This document shows, piece after piece, positions 54,423 through 63,624 of a DNA stretch of 64,000 nt (position 1 is its first letter; each line of letters starts with the position of its first letter). Source of the DNA: an uncultured Clostridia bacterium (GTDB lineage: Bacteria > Bacillota > Clostridia > Oscillospirales > Ruminococcaceae); assembly GCA_946498095.1 (NCBI GenBank), contig CAMMMX010000003.1:1-64000 (forward strand), in the 5' to 3' direction. A program made the translations under genes and the position numbers. Below the pieces are notes generated by a model. That model made no database searches and was not told the DNA's origin. It worked only from the letters and a program-made list of their open reading frames with translations.

Positions 54423-55331
54423 ATGCGGCTATTTGATTTGCATTGTGATACGCTGTATGCGTGCACCACAAGGAGCTTGCCACTCGAGGAAAACGGCCTA
54501 TCCGTCTCGTTGGAGCAGGGAGCGGGGATCGCAGCCTGGGTGCAGACTTTTGCCGTCTGGATCCCTGACGATGTGCAGGATAAGGCCGATCTGTTCGCTC
54601 GACAGGTCCGGCTGTTTCAGTCCTTTCTGCGACGCTACCCGAACAGACTGAGGCAGTATGATGGAACCGTCGTACCTGGTGTCTGCAATGCGATGCTGTC
54701 GGTGGAAAGTTGCTCTTTTCTAACGCCGGACTTGCAGGGCGTTCAACTGATGAAGCAGCTGGGGGTGAAGCTGGCTACTTTGACCTGGAATGGTCAAAAC
54801 GCCTTGGCGGGCGGCGCGCATTCCGACGGTAGATTGACGTCGTTAGGACGCAGGGCAGTTGCAGCGATGGAGGAGGCGGGGATTACGATAGACGTGTCCC
54901 ACCTGAGCGACGAAAGTTTTTATGATGTCCTGGACTGTGTAAAAAATCCGGTGGTAGCCAGTCATTCCAACGCACGGTATATTTGTGATGTGAAAAGAAA
55001 TTTGACCGATGATCAGATTCGTACAGTTGGGCAGAGCGGCGGACTTATAGGACTGAATTTCTATCGGGATTTTCTCTCTCCGTCACCGCCGGATGTGGAC
55101 TGTATCCTGCGGCATTGCGACCGGATACTTCTGCTTGCGGGAGAAAATGCTGTTGCTATTGGCAGCGATTTTGATGGCAGTGACGTCCTCGATGCAATAA
55201 AAAACGTCGGAGCCGTTTACAAGTTGTATCAAGCTATGGTAAAATTATATGGGAGCGTTTTGGTGAATAGGATCCTATTCCAGAACGCACAAGATTTTTT
55301 CGGCAATGCCCGGAACAAGGAAAGGAAATGA
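54423..55331 (+). CDS. Membrane-dipeptidase family metallopeptidase
   Basis: 302 residues of the renal dipeptidase (M19) family. Zinc ligands H7 and D9 lie in FDLHCDTLYA. VESC, the GITIDVSHLSDESFYDVL stretch, VASHSNAR and GSDFDG complete the site. No signal peptide, so cytoplasmic. It probably cleaves dipeptides, including D-amino-acid ones. It precedes thrC with overlapping context. Confidence 0.92.
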   Translation: MRLFDLHCDTLYACTTRSLPLEENGLSVSLEQGAGIAAWVQTFAVWIPDDVQDKADLFARQVRLFQSFLRRYPNRLRQYDGTVVPGVCNAMLSVESCSFLTPDLQGVQLMKQLGVKLATLTWNGQNALAGGAHSDGRLTSLGRRAVAAMEEAGITIDVSHLSDESFYDVLDCVKNPVVASHSNARYICDVKRNLTDDQIRTVGQSGGLIGLNFYRDFLSPSPPDVDCILRHCDRILLLAGENAVAIGSDFDGSDVLDAIKNVGAVYKLYQAMVKLYGSVLVNRILFQNAQDFFGNARNKERK

Positions 55332-55333
55332 GT

Positions 55334-56833
55334 ATGGATTATCAGAGCACCAGGGACAGTGCGTTGCGGGTGTCCAGCGCACAGGCGATTACAAGCGGGA
55401 TTTCGTCTGAGGGGGGGCTTTTTGTTCCTGCGGCGCTGCCGTCGGTGACAGCGGAAGAAATCCGAGGTCTGTGCGGAAAGAGTTATACCGAGCGCGCGGC
55501 CTTTATCCTGGAGCGCTTTTTGACCGACTTTTCACGAGAGGATATTATTGATAGCGTGGAAAAAGCGTATACTGCAGAGAAATTCGGTAGCGATGCCATA
55601 GCGCCTTTGGCTCATCTTTATCAGGGCACATATATCCTCGAGCTGTGGCACGGGCCGACCTGTGCTTTTAAGGACATGGCGTTGCAGATTCTGCCGCTGT
55701 TGCTGACCAAATCGGCGCGGATGCTCGGCATCGAAGACGAGATTGTCATTTTGGTCGCAACGTCGGGCGATACGGGCAAGGCAGCGCTGGAGGGCTTCAA
55801 GGACGTACCTGATACGCGAATGATGGTCTTCTATCCGCAGGACGGCGTCAGCGCCATGCAGAAGAGACAGATGACTACGCAGGAAGGCGGTAATGTTGCT
55901 GTCTGCGCGATTGAGGGGAATTTCGACGATGCGCAGACCGGCGTGAAGAGGCTCTTCACCGACGAAGGGGTCAAGCATAAACTTTCCGCTTCGGGAAAGC
56001 GTTTCTCCAGTGCAAACTCTATCAACTGGGGGAGGCTTGTGCCTCAGATCATCTATTATTTCTCCGCCTATTGCGAGTTGGTGGAAAACGGAGAAATTGA
56101 GCAGGGAGAACAAATCAACGTTGTTGTACCCACTGGAAATTTCGGAAATATCCTGGCGGCGTATTATGCGAAGCAGATGGGATTGCCGATAAAGAAACTG
56201 ATTTGTGCTTCCAATGCCAATAACGTCTTGACGGACTTCATTCGTACCGGCGTGTATGACCGTAATCGCGGCTTCCATGCGACGATTTCCCCGTCTATGG
56301 ACATCCTGATCTCTAGTAACCTTGAGCGTCTGTTGTATGAACTAACTGGTCGGGACGATGAAAAAATACGGCGGTGGTTTGGACAGCTTTCCCAGTCGGG
56401 GCGCTACGAGGTTGATGAAGATGTTAAGGCAAAACTGCAAGAGTTGTTTGCGGCGGGTTGCTGTGACGATGACCAAACCCGGGGGACGATCCGAGAAATC
56501 TTCGAGCAGTATTCCTACCTGTGCGATACCCATACGGCGGTCGCAGTGAAGGTGTACGAGGACTATCGCCGAGAGACAGGAGACATGGCCAAAACTATTA
56601 TCGCCTCCACGGCCAGTCCGTACAAATTTAGTGCCAGTGTCCTTTCGGCATTGGGCGCGGATGTGGAGAGCGCGGACGAATTTGAAAAAGTTCGTATTCT
56701 CAGCCGTGTATCTGGAACACAGGCTCCCCAGTCGCTACTGTCGTTGCAGGAGAAGCAGGTACGTTTTGACGGCTGTATTCAGCCGTCTCAGATGCAGGAA
56801 ACGGTATACGGGATGCTGGGCATCCGGGAGTAG
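55334..56833 (+). CDS. thrC: Threonine synthase
   Basis: PLP enzyme that converts phosphohomoserine to threonine. It has 499 residues from the ATG at 55334 (GAAAGGA 7 bases upstream; the ATG at 55328 lies too close). Lys113 in CAFKDMALQ is the PLP lysine, and GNFGNILAAYYAKQMG is the phosphate-binding loop. The N-terminus YQSTRDS is typical of the long bacterial type. No other threonine genes adjoin. Confidence 0.96.
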   Translation: MDYQSTRDSALRVSSAQAITSGISSEGGLFVPAALPSVTAEEIRGLCGKSYTERAAFILERFLTDFSREDIIDSVEKAYTAEKFGSDAIAPLAHLYQGTYILELWHGPTCAFKDMALQILPLLLTKSARMLGIEDEIVILVATSGDTGKAALEGFKDVPDTRMMVFYPQDGVSAMQKRQMTTQEGGNVAVCAIEGNFDDAQTGVKRLFTDEGVKHKLSASGKRFSSANSINWGRLVPQIIYYFSAYCELVENGEIEQGEQINVVVPTGNFGNILAAYYAKQMGLPIKKLICASNANNVLTDFIRTGVYDRNRGFHATISPSMDILISSNLERLLYELTGRDDEKIRRWFGQLSQSGRYEVDEDVKAKLQELFAAGCCDDDQTRGTIREIFEQYSYLCDTHTAVAVKVYEDYRRETGDMAKTIIASTASPYKFSASVLSALGADVESADEFEKVRILSRVSGTQAPQSLLSLQEKQVRFDGCIQPSQMQETVYGMLGIRE

Positions 56834-56853
56834 GAGCGGAGGGAAGCAGAAGA

Positions 56854-57546
56854 GTGGCTTTATACGCAATAGCAGATCTGCACCTGTCCCTCGGTACGGA
56901 CAAGCCGATGGACATTTTCAAGGGCTGGGACAATTACGTGGAGCTGCTCGAGCAGCATTGGCAGGAGACCGTTGGGGAGGACGATGCCATCGTCATTGCT
57001 GGGGATATCTCCTGGGGGATGTCCTTGGAAGAGGCTTTGCCCGATTTGCAGTTTATCGACCGCTTGAATGGCAGGGAGAAAATTTTGCTCAAAGGGAACC
57101 ACGACTACTGGTGGAACACGAGATCCAAGATGGAAGTTTTTTTTGCCGAAAACGGACTCTCGACGCTGCGCATTCTACACAACAATGCTTACCCCTGCGG
57201 AGATGTTTGCGTCTGCGGAACACGCGGCTGGATCAACGATACCTCGCAGGAGCCGGACCGCAAGGTCCTACTGCGCGAAGCAGGGCGGCTGAGGGCGTCG
57301 CTTGTGCAGGGGCAAAAGGCTGGTAAGCGTTTGCTTGTGTTTCTGCATTACCCTCCGGTATTTGCTACCGATCGCAATGAGGAGATTCTCAAAGTATTAG
57401 AAGAGTTTGGCGTATCGGAATGCTATTATGGACACATCCACGGTCGGGGGGGATTTTCCAAAGCGGTCACGGGGGAACGTGACGGCGTCCACTACCGTCT
57501 TATTTCCTGTGATTATGTTCAATTTTGCCCTGTGCAGGTTCTTTAA
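56854..57546 (+). CDS. Calcineurin-like metallophosphoesterase
   Basis: 230 residues, GTG start with GGAGGG upstream. Metal motifs ADLHL (D8, H10), GDISWG, GNHDYWW and GHIHGRG are all present. It belongs to the clostridial group of predicted phosphohydrolases; the substrate is not known. Confidence 0.9.
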   Translation: MALYAIADLHLSLGTDKPMDIFKGWDNYVELLEQHWQETVGEDDAIVIAGDISWGMSLEEALPDLQFIDRLNGREKILLKGNHDYWWNTRSKMEVFFAENGLSTLRILHNNAYPCGDVCVCGTRGWINDTSQEPDRKVLLREAGRLRASLVQGQKAGKRLLVFLHYPPVFATDRNEEILKVLEEFGVSECYYGHIHGRGGFSKAVTGERDGVHYRLISCDYVQFCPVQVL

Positions 57547-57579
57547 TCTGTACAAAATGTAAATTCGTGAAACAGCATG

Positions 57580-57608
57580 TAGAAAATAAATTTTTTTTGT
57601 GCTATACT
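57580..57608 (+). promoter_or_regulatory. Promoter of tig
   Basis: TAGAAA (57580-57585) and TATACT (57603-57608) are spaced by 17 bases, about 40 bases before the tig start. Confidence 0.5.
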
Positions 57609-57647
57609 GAATAAAGTTTTGACGTATCGTAAGTAGGAGGAAACAAG

Positions 57648-58940
57648 ATGAGTCTGACTGCAACCAATCAGGTGGATACCAACAAATATGAGCTGGAAAT
57701 TCAGGTGGATAAGGACCGCTTTGAAGAAGCTGTCGGTAAAGCATACCGGAAAAATGTGAAGAATATGCAGATCCCCGGCTTCCGGAAAGGAAAAGCGCCG
57801 CGGAAGATGATAGAAAAGCTGTATGGCGAAGGCGTTTTCTACGAAGATGCCGTGAATTCGTTGTACCCTGTCGCTCTGCGTGAGGCGGTGGAGGAATCCG
57901 GTCTGGAGATTGTTTCCACGCCTGAAGTCGAGGTTACGGAAGTGGGAAAAGAGAACGGCGTCACAATGAAGGCAACCTTCTTTGTTAAGCCGCAGGTCGA
58001 GATCAAAAAATATAAAGGGATCAAAGTAGAAAAGCCCGCGCGTGTTATCACAGACGATGATGTCGACGGAGAAATCAGCAAACTTCAGCAGAGAAATGCC
58101 CGCATTGTTCCGGTTGAAGGGCGTGAGGCTAAGCTGGAGGATGTCGCAAATATCGATTTCGAAGGATTCCTGGATGGTACCGCTTTTGAAGGCGGCAAGG
58201 GAGAGGGCTTTGATCTGACATTGGGCAGTGGTCAGTTTATCCCTGGCTTTGAAGATCAGATTGTCGGTCATAAGCCTGGCGATGAGTTCGATGTGACTGT
58301 TACTTTCCCGGAAGATTATCAGGCCGAAGAACTCAAGGGCAAGGAAGCCGTATTTAAGGTAAAGCTGAATGAGCTAAAAGAAAAGGAGCTTCCGGAGGTT
58401 GACGACGAGTTTGCCAAGGATGTCAGCGAATTTGAAAATGTAGCGGATTTGCGCGCTGATTTGAAGAACAAGCTGGAAGAAAGAGCAAAGAATGAGTCTG
58501 AGGAAAAGGTTGAAACACAGCTGATCGATGCCTTGATCGCTGCCCTCAAAGGCGATATTCCGGAAGTCATGTATGAGAATCGTGTGGACGATATGCTCCG
58601 TGATTTCGAGAATCGTCTGCGGATGCAGGGCATCAATATGGATATGTATATGCAGTACACCGGTTTGACACCAGATGCCATGCGCAAGACCTATCGTGAG
58701 CAAGCTGAAAGCCAAGTAAAGCTGCGTTTGGCTCTGGAAAAGATTGCTGCGGTCGAGAATATAGAAGTGTCTGATGAGGAGCTGGAAGCTGAGTATCAGA
58801 AGTGGGCCGACAACTACAAGATGGAGTTGGAACGCATCAAACAGCTGCTCACTGAAAAGGATTTGAAGGCCGACATTGCTGTTCAGAAAGCGATGGATCT
58901 GGTTAAGGACAGTGCGAAAATCACTGAGGTTGAAGCATAA
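57648..58940 (+). CDS. tig: Trigger factor
   Basis: Ribosome-bound chaperone and peptidyl-prolyl isomerase. It has 430 residues. The ribosome-binding signature GFRKGKAPRKMIEKLYG is at about 44-60. An FKBP-type domain (about 155-240) and a helical C-terminal domain follow. TAGGAGG lies about 7 bases before the ATG. It precedes clpP and clpX, the usual order. Confidence 0.97.
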   Translation: MSLTATNQVDTNKYELEIQVDKDRFEEAVGKAYRKNVKNMQIPGFRKGKAPRKMIEKLYGEGVFYEDAVNSLYPVALREAVEESGLEIVSTPEVEVTEVGKENGVTMKATFFVKPQVEIKKYKGIKVEKPARVITDDDVDGEISKLQQRNARIVPVEGREAKLEDVANIDFEGFLDGTAFEGGKGEGFDLTLGSGQFIPGFEDQIVGHKPGDEFDVTVTFPEDYQAEELKGKEAVFKVKLNELKEKELPEVDDEFAKDVSEFENVADLRADLKNKLEERAKNESEEKVETQLIDALIAALKGDIPEVMYENRVDDMLRDFENRLRMQGINMDMYMQYTGLTPDAMRKTYREQAESQVKLRLALEKIAAVENIEVSDEELEAEYQKWADNYKMELERIKQLLTEKDLKADIAVQKAMDLVKDSAKITEVEA

Positions 58941-59071
58941 GTGGATGTATTATCCCTATAAGGGGAAAGAAAATCAGGGGGGGCATATGCGTCGCGGCAG
59001 CCGTTTGGGCGGCCCGGCGCAGGCTTCCTCTGTTATGCTTTTTCGTAGAACTGGTGAAAACCGGCACAATC

Positions 59072-59098
59072 CGTCAAACACCGTCAGCTTTCGTCAAT
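59072..59098 (+). promoter_or_regulatory. CtsR-like operator with three heptads before clpP
   Basis: CGTCAAA-CAC-CGTCAGC-TTT-CGTCAAT: three heptads separated by exactly three bases each. The known CtsR site is two RGTCAAA heptads with a 3-base gap. It lies about 40 bases upstream of the -10 of clpP. Confidence 0.5.
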
Positions 59099-59136
59099 CT
59101 GTTCACAAATTGAAATGGAATAGAAAGCAGGCGGAA

Positions 59137-59145
59137 TGCTATAAT
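59137..59145 (+). promoter_or_regulatory. Extended -10 promoter of clpP
   Basis: TGCTATAAT, with no good -35 at the expected distance (GGAATA), 35 bases before the clpP start. Confidence 0.5.
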
Positions 59146-59179
59146 GTTGTTTGTCACTGATGAAAAGGAGTGTATAACG

Positions 59180-59761
59180 ATGAGTTTGGTACCAATGGTA
59201 GTAGAGCAGACAAGCAGGGGCGAGCGCTCCTATGACATTTATTCTAGGCTACTCAATGACAGAATTATTATGCTGTCAGAGGAGATCAACGATGTAACAG
59301 CCAGCTTGGTCGTTGCGCAGCTTCTCTATCTGGAAGGGCAGGATGCGGAAAAGGACATTCATCTTTATATCAATAGCCCTGGAGGCAGTGTTTCGGCTGG
59401 GTTTGCAATCTATGATACGATGAATTATATTAAGTGTGATGTTTCAACCATCTGTATCGGTATGGCGGCATCGATGGGCGCATTCCTCCTTTCTTCCGGC
59501 GCAAAAGGAAAACGTCTGGCACTTCCGAATAGTGAAATCATGATTCATCAGCCTTTAGGCGGTGCACAGGGGCAGGCGTCGGATATTAAAATTCATGCGG
59601 ATCATATTCTGAAGACGCGTGAGAAGCTCAACCGAATTTTATCCGCGAATACCGGGAAGCCGCTGGAAGATATCATCAGAGATACCGAGCGCGATAACTT
59701 CCTTTCTGCGCAGGAGGCTGCGGAGTATGGGCTGGTCGATAAGGTTATTGAAAAGAGATAA
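59180..59761 (+). CDS. clpP: ATP-dependent Clp protease proteolytic subunit
   Basis: 193 residues from the ATG at 59180 (AAGGAG 9 bases upstream). Catalytic triad Ser98 (GMAASMGAF), His123 (MIHQPLGG) and Asp172 is intact. It assembles as a tetradecamer with ClpX, encoded 21 bases downstream. Confidence 0.98.
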   Translation: MSLVPMVVEQTSRGERSYDIYSRLLNDRIIMLSEEINDVTASLVVAQLLYLEGQDAEKDIHLYINSPGGSVSAGFAIYDTMNYIKCDVSTICIGMAASMGAFLLSSGAKGKRLALPNSEIMIHQPLGGAQGQASDIKIHADHILKTREKLNRILSANTGKPLEDIIRDTERDNFLSAQEAAEYGLVDKVIEKR

Positions 59762-59782
59762 TAGGATAGGTGGAAACGGCTG

Positions 59783-61039
59783 ATGGCGGATGAAAACAAG
59801 ATGCATTCCTGTAGTTTTTGCGGTAAGCAGGAATCACAGGTAGGACAGCTTTTATATGGCAACGGAGTTTATATTTGCGATGAATGCGTCATGCTGTGCT
59901 ACGATATCCTGATGCAGAGCGAGGGAATGTCCAATAGACGTAAGCTAAATCGCGGGCAACAGAAAAGGGAGGAACCTTTTGAGTTACCGAAGCCAGCCGA
60001 GCTGAAAAAGGTGCTGGATGAATATGTGATTGGACAGGAAAAAGCGAAAATCACATTGGCGGTATCCGTTTACAATCATTATAAACGGATTCACAGTACG
60101 GCGGAAAACGATGTGGAGATTCAAAAGAGCAATGTGCTGATGTTGGGTCCCACTGGTGTCGGAAAAACGTTACTTGCTCAAACTTTGGCGAAGCGTCTGA
60201 AGGTGCCTTTCGCCATTGCCGATGCGACAACATTGACGCAAGCCGGTTATGTGGGAGAGGACGTGGAAAACGTTCTGGTACGTCTTTTACAGGCAGCAGA
60301 TTACGATGTGGAGGCGGCTCAGAACGGAATCATTTACATTGATGAGATCGATAAAATTACCCGTAAGTCGGAGAATACCTCCATTACACGGGATGTCAGT
60401 GGGGAGGGCGTACAGCAGGCCTTGCTGAAAATTATCGAAGGGACGGTATCCAACGTTCCACCTAACGGAGGACGCAAGCATCCGCAACAGGAGTTTATTA
60501 AGATTGATACCACCAATATCCTGTTCATTTGCGGCGGCGCCTTTGAAGGGTTGGAAAAAATTATTGCTAAGCGTACCGACGAGTCGGCGATTGGTTTTGG
60601 GGCAGTCCTGAAACAGGAGACTAAAGAGCAGCGGGACAAACTGCTGAGCATGGTTACAGCGGAAGATCTGGTCAAGTTTGGTATTATTCCTGAGCTAATC
60701 GGACGTCTGCCAGTTGTGGTTTCGCTGGATGAGTTGGACGAGGAGGCGCTGGTCAATATTTTGACACAGCCGAAGAACGCGATTCTCAAGCAATATGTAC
60801 AGATGTTCAAGATTGATCATGTCGAGCTTGATGTCGAAGACGCGGCTCTGCGTGCAATTGCAAAGAAAACTTTTGCCCGCAAGACTGGTGCACGTGGCTT
60901 GCGCACGGTGATGGAAGAATTGCTCATTCCGATTATGTTTGACGTCCCGTCTGATCCAACGATCAAAAAAGTCGTGATTACAGAAGCCTGTGTCAACGGG
61001 GAAGCGCAGCCGGTGATTGAGCGGAAAGCGGCGTCCTGA
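59783..61039 (+). CDS. clpX: ATP-dependent Clp protease ATPase subunit ClpX
   Basis: Unfoldase that feeds ClpP. It has 418 residues. The zinc-binding domain uses C10, C13, C32 and C35. Walker A is GPTGVGKT (122-129), Walker [11 protein letters not shown], the pore loop GYVGEDV, and the ClpP-contact IGF loop (ESAIGFGA) is present. No terminator is seen directly after it before the promoter at 61097. Confidence 0.98.
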   Translation: MADENKMHSCSFCGKQESQVGQLLYGNGVYICDECVMLCYDILMQSEGMSNRRKLNRGQQKREEPFELPKPAELKKVLDEYVIGQEKAKITLAVSVYNHYKRIHSTAENDVEIQKSNVLMLGPTGVGKTLLAQTLAKRLKVPFAIADATTLTQAGYVGEDVENVLVRLLQAADYDVEAAQNGIIYIDEIDKITRKSENTSITRDVSGEGVQQALLKIIEGTVSNVPPNGGRKHPQQEFIKIDTTNILFICGGAFEGLEKIIAKRTDESAIGFGAVLKQETKEQRDKLLSMVTAEDLVKFGIIPELIGRLPVVVSLDELDEEALVNILTQPKNAILKQYVQMFKIDHVELDVEDAALRAIAKKTFARKTGARGLRTVMEELLIPIMFDVPSDPTIKKVVITEACVNGEAQPVIERKAAS

Positions 61040-61096
61040 ATTTCATAGCTCGTGCGAGTGGTAATGCCTATCCTGATTGGAATATGCAGATTTTGC

Positions 61097-61125
61097 TTGA
61101 CAATACTTGATTGTTCTGCTAAAAT
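61097..61125 (+). promoter_or_regulatory. Promoter of the acetyltransferase leader
   Basis: TTGACA (61097-61102) and TAAAAT (61120-61125) are spaced by 17 bases. Confidence 0.75.
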
Positions 61126-61156
61126 GAACCCAAATAAGGAAAGCGAGGTGGACAAA

Positions 61157-61207
61157 ATGACAAGCATGATAGTGGTAAAATCAGATGCCGTTTTGTCCGC
61201 TGGTTGA
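61157..61207 (+). CDS. Leader peptide of 16 residues
   Basis: ATG to TGA, product MTSMIVVKSDAVLSAG, with GCGAGGTGG about 7 bases upstream. It lies between a SigA promoter and a terminator and overlaps the 5' arm of the antiterminator. Translation or ribosome stalling here could set the choice of RNA fold. Confidence 0.55.
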   Translation: MTSMIVVKSDAVLSAG

Positions 61208-61233
61208 GATACCTTTTTCTGCCGATATCATTG

Positions 61234-61264
61234 TCGCCTCTGATTTTATCAGGGGCGATTTTTT
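61234..61264 (+). terminator. Attenuator terminator before the acetyltransferase
   Basis: TCGCCTCTGAT and ATCAGGGGCGA form an 11-bp stem (one G-T) with a 3-base loop and a TTTTTT tail, ending 30 bases before the gene start. Confidence 0.85.
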
Positions 61265-61294
61265 GTATTGGATAAAACAGAAAGAGGTAACACT

Positions 61295-61795
61295 ATGAAA
61301 GAGTTAAAATGTATACAGCCTTCTTATTCCTTAATTCCGGCAGCGGAGGAGGAAGCAGTATTTGTTATGATGTTTTACAGACAAAATCGAGAGCGCTTGC
61401 ACGGAACTCTCATATCGCTTGAAGAGTGGAAAAATGTTTTATCTTTAGATGACGAGGATGAACGGAATTTTTTGGTCTGCCGCGGTTGTCTACCGGTCGC
61501 ATGGTTACGTATCAACGGACTGCTTAACAAGGACATGGCTTGGATTAGTATGCTTGTCGTCAGCGACAAGCATCAACGTCAAGGTATCGGGAGCTATGCG
61601 ATAGATTTTTCCGAGAAATTTGTGAAAGAAAAAGGTTTTAGCAAAATAGGAATTCATACTACTGATGATAATATTCCGGCGCAAAATCTGTATAGAAAGT
61701 GCGGATACACGATTACCGAATACAGCAATACCACAACTGGTGACGGAATTAAACGTATGGGATATACATTTGTAAAGACGCTCAAAAATGTTTGA
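61295..61795 (+). CDS. GNAT-family N-acetyltransferase
   Basis: 166 residues from the ATG at 61295 (GAGGT 6 bases upstream; a TTG at 61268 lies in the terminator tail). The acetyl-CoA loop QRQGIGSYA and the following NIPAQNLYRKCGYT motif are typical. The substrate is unknown. The attenuator in front suggests a resistance-type enzyme induced by something that affects translation, but this is inference. Confidence 0.88.
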   Translation: MKELKCIQPSYSLIPAAEEEAVFVMMFYRQNRERLHGTLISLEEWKNVLSLDDEDERNFLVCRGCLPVAWLRINGLLNKDMAWISMLVVSDKHQRQGIGSYAIDFSEKFVKEKGFSKIGIHTTDDNIPAQNLYRKCGYTITEYSNTTTGDGIKRMGYTFVKTLKNV

Positions 61796-61993
61796 AAATA
61801 CCTTTGATAGCATCAGCAATAAAAAGCAGTGCAAATAGGTTTTACATGCAATAAGGGGAAGTGTTTGATCTACGCGTTGAAAGGGATCCGGGGAATCGCT
61901 CATGTATGGAGCAGGTCTACACGTTTATCCTACCGGCTCTCTAATTGGCTATGACAATCCCGTTTTCCTTTCATTTTACGGCTTACAATCGGC

Positions 61994-62023
61994 AAAAAAG
62001 CCCCCGGTTAACCGAGGGCTTTT
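61994..62023 (-). terminator. Terminator of the rubredoxin-fprA unit
   Basis: On the minus strand, AAGCCCTCGG and CCGGGGGCTT form a 10-bp stem (one G-T) with a TTAA loop and a T6 tail. Confidence 0.85.
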
Positions 62024-62037
62024 GGTTCCAGTGTACC

Positions 62038-63246
62038 TTATTTCAAGCTCTGCGCGAAATCCTGTCCGAAGGCTTTCGCTTTCTCAAGATCTTCCGCAGT
62101 AGGGACAAATACGACTTTGAACTGCTGCTCAAAAAGATTCACCTTCAGTCCCTTTAAACGGTCCGAAAGGTTGGCGAGCGCCTCGCCGCTCCAGCCGTAT
62201 GAGCCGAATACAGCGGCTGGACGCTTAGCGATATTGACAGCGTCAATGTGTGCGAGCAGGATCCAGATAGGAGCTACAGCGTCGCGGTTGAGGGTAGGAG
62301 AGCCCAGCAAGAAAGCGTCGGAGGCGTTGAGCTTGGCGCCAAGCTGCGCCATGTCATGCTCGATAACATTCAGTACTTCGACTTCCGCATCAGGAAGGAC
62401 AGTGCGAACGCCCTCAGCGATAGCGTCTGCAAGGAGAGCTGTGTTCCCGTAAGCGCTGCAATAGAAGATTGGGATGCTTTTTTTCGTTTTGGTCTGTGGG
62501 GCGCTCCAGGTACGGTACATGTCCCGAACATAGGAAAGGCGTCCCTGCTTGGTCAGTACAGGCCCATGGCTGGGACAGACGATATCGATGTCCAGTCCGT
62601 CGGTTTTCTCCAGACCCTTCACCACATATGGTTTAAAAGGCCCAAAAATCGCGTCGTAATAGCCTTTAAAGGCTTCCTCATAGCTCTTTGTATAAGACGT
62701 TTTATAATCCCAGATCAGTGGTTCACAAAAATGTGCTCCAAAAAAGTCGCAGGAAAACAGAAGTTTTTCGTCTTCCAAATAGGTAAACATGGAATCCGGC
62801 CAATGCAAAAAGGGTGCGTTAATAAAGCGTAGGACTTTGCCGCCCCCTAAATCAAGTGTATCACCGTCTTTGACCACCTGAACTTTTATATCGGAGCGGT
62901 TGGTGATGTTCTTCAAATACAGTGCTCCTGCCTGAGATACAACGACAGTGATGTCCGGATTGATTTCCAGCAACCGAGCGATTGCGCCGGAATGATCAGG
63001 CTCGTTATGGTTCATGATCAGATAATCTACCTGCTTGAGATCACAGCATTCGGCGATGTTTTCCAAATAACTCTCGAAAAAGTCTAGATGGACTGTTTCC
63101 ACTAAAGCCGTCTTGTTGCCGCCCTTGATCACATACGCGTTATAGGATGTGCCAAAGTCTGTACGCATAATAATGTCAAACACACGCATATTGGGGTTGA
63201 GGATCCCAACGTAGTCAACGCTGCCAGTAATTTTTTTGCTTGGCAT
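62038..63246 (-). CDS. fprA: Flavodiiron protein FprA
   Basis: Reduces O2 or NO with electrons from rubredoxin in anaerobes. It has 402 residues from the ATG at 63246 (AAAGGA 8 bases upstream). The lactamase-like diiron domain has ligands H80, E82, D84 and H85 (HNEPDHSG). A C-terminal flavodoxin domain begins near IPIFYCSAYGNTALL. No extra C-terminal domain. It lies 56 bases after the rubredoxin gene. Confidence 0.95.
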   Translation of the reverse strand: MPSKKITGSVDYVGILNPNMRVFDIIMRTDFGTSYNAYVIKGGNKTALVETVHLDFFESYLENIAECCDLKQVDYLIMNHNEPDHSGAIARLLEINPDITVVVSQAGALYLKNITNRSDIKVQVVKDGDTLDLGGGKVLRFINAPFLHWPDSMFTYLEDEKLLFSCDFFGAHFCEPLIWDYKTSYTKSYEEAFKGYYDAIFGPFKPYVVKGLEKTDGLDIDIVCPSHGPVLTKQGRLSYVRDMYRTWSAPQTKTKKSIPIFYCSAYGNTALLADAIAEGVRTVLPDAEVEVLNVIEHDMAQLGAKLNASDAFLLGSPTLNRDAVAPIWILLAHIDAVNIAKRPAAVFGSYGWSGEALANLSDRLKGLKVNLFEQQFKVVFVPTAEDLEKAKAFGQDFAQSLK

Positions 63247-63302
63247 ATTGTCAATCCTTTCTGATAGTTTTTTCCAATTCTGCAAAAACGGCGCCGTTTT
63301 TG

Positions 63303-63461
63303 TTATTCGGCCTCAAACAAGTCTTTGCCTACACCGCACAAGGGGCAGACGAAATCCTCCGGGACGTCTTCCCATTTTGTACCGGGCGCAATCCCCTGTT
63401 CTTCACAACCTACTTCCTCGTCGTATACATATCCGCATACCGAACAAACATATTTCGCCAT
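63303..63461 (-). CDS. Rubredoxin
   Basis: 52 residues from the ATG at 63461 (GGAGGG 7 bases upstream). Iron ligands are in [13 protein letters not shown] and [11 protein letters not shown]. Electron donor to FprA, with which it shares a transcript. Confidence 0.96.
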   Translation of the reverse strand: MAKYVCSVCGYVYDEEVGCEEQGIAPGTKWEDVPEDFVCPLCGVGKDLFEAE

Positions 63462-63544
63462 AATAATACCCTCCAATTGGTGGGGAAAACTCCCCATTTA
63501 TGATCAAGAAAGCAAAATGAAAAAGCTTCCTTTCCTCTGGAAAT

Positions 63545-63553
63545 AGTATAACA
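63545..63553 (-). promoter_or_regulatory. Extended -10 promoter of rubredoxin-fprA
   Basis: On the minus strand, TGTTATACT; no good -35 at 17 bases. A regulator site (for example PerR) is not evident. Confidence 0.4.
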
Positions 63554-63624
63554 CAAAAACTGACAAATATAAAAGTACACCTTTTTAGTAAATGATTAAC
63601 ATTAAATGAATAAACAAACTGTTC

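Larger units (their letters stand above)
61147..61264 (+). promoter_or_regulatory. Leader with mutually exclusive antiterminator and terminator
   Basis: Three helices are possible. P1: 61147-61157 with 61191-61201 encloses most of the leader peptide and hides its start. Antiterminator: 61173-61185 (TGGTAAAATCAGA) pairs with 61239-61251 (TCTGATTTTATCA), 13 pairs with one G-T. Terminator: 61234-61244 with 61248-61258, followed by T6. Antiterminator and terminator share 61239-61251, so only one can form. Confidence 0.65.
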
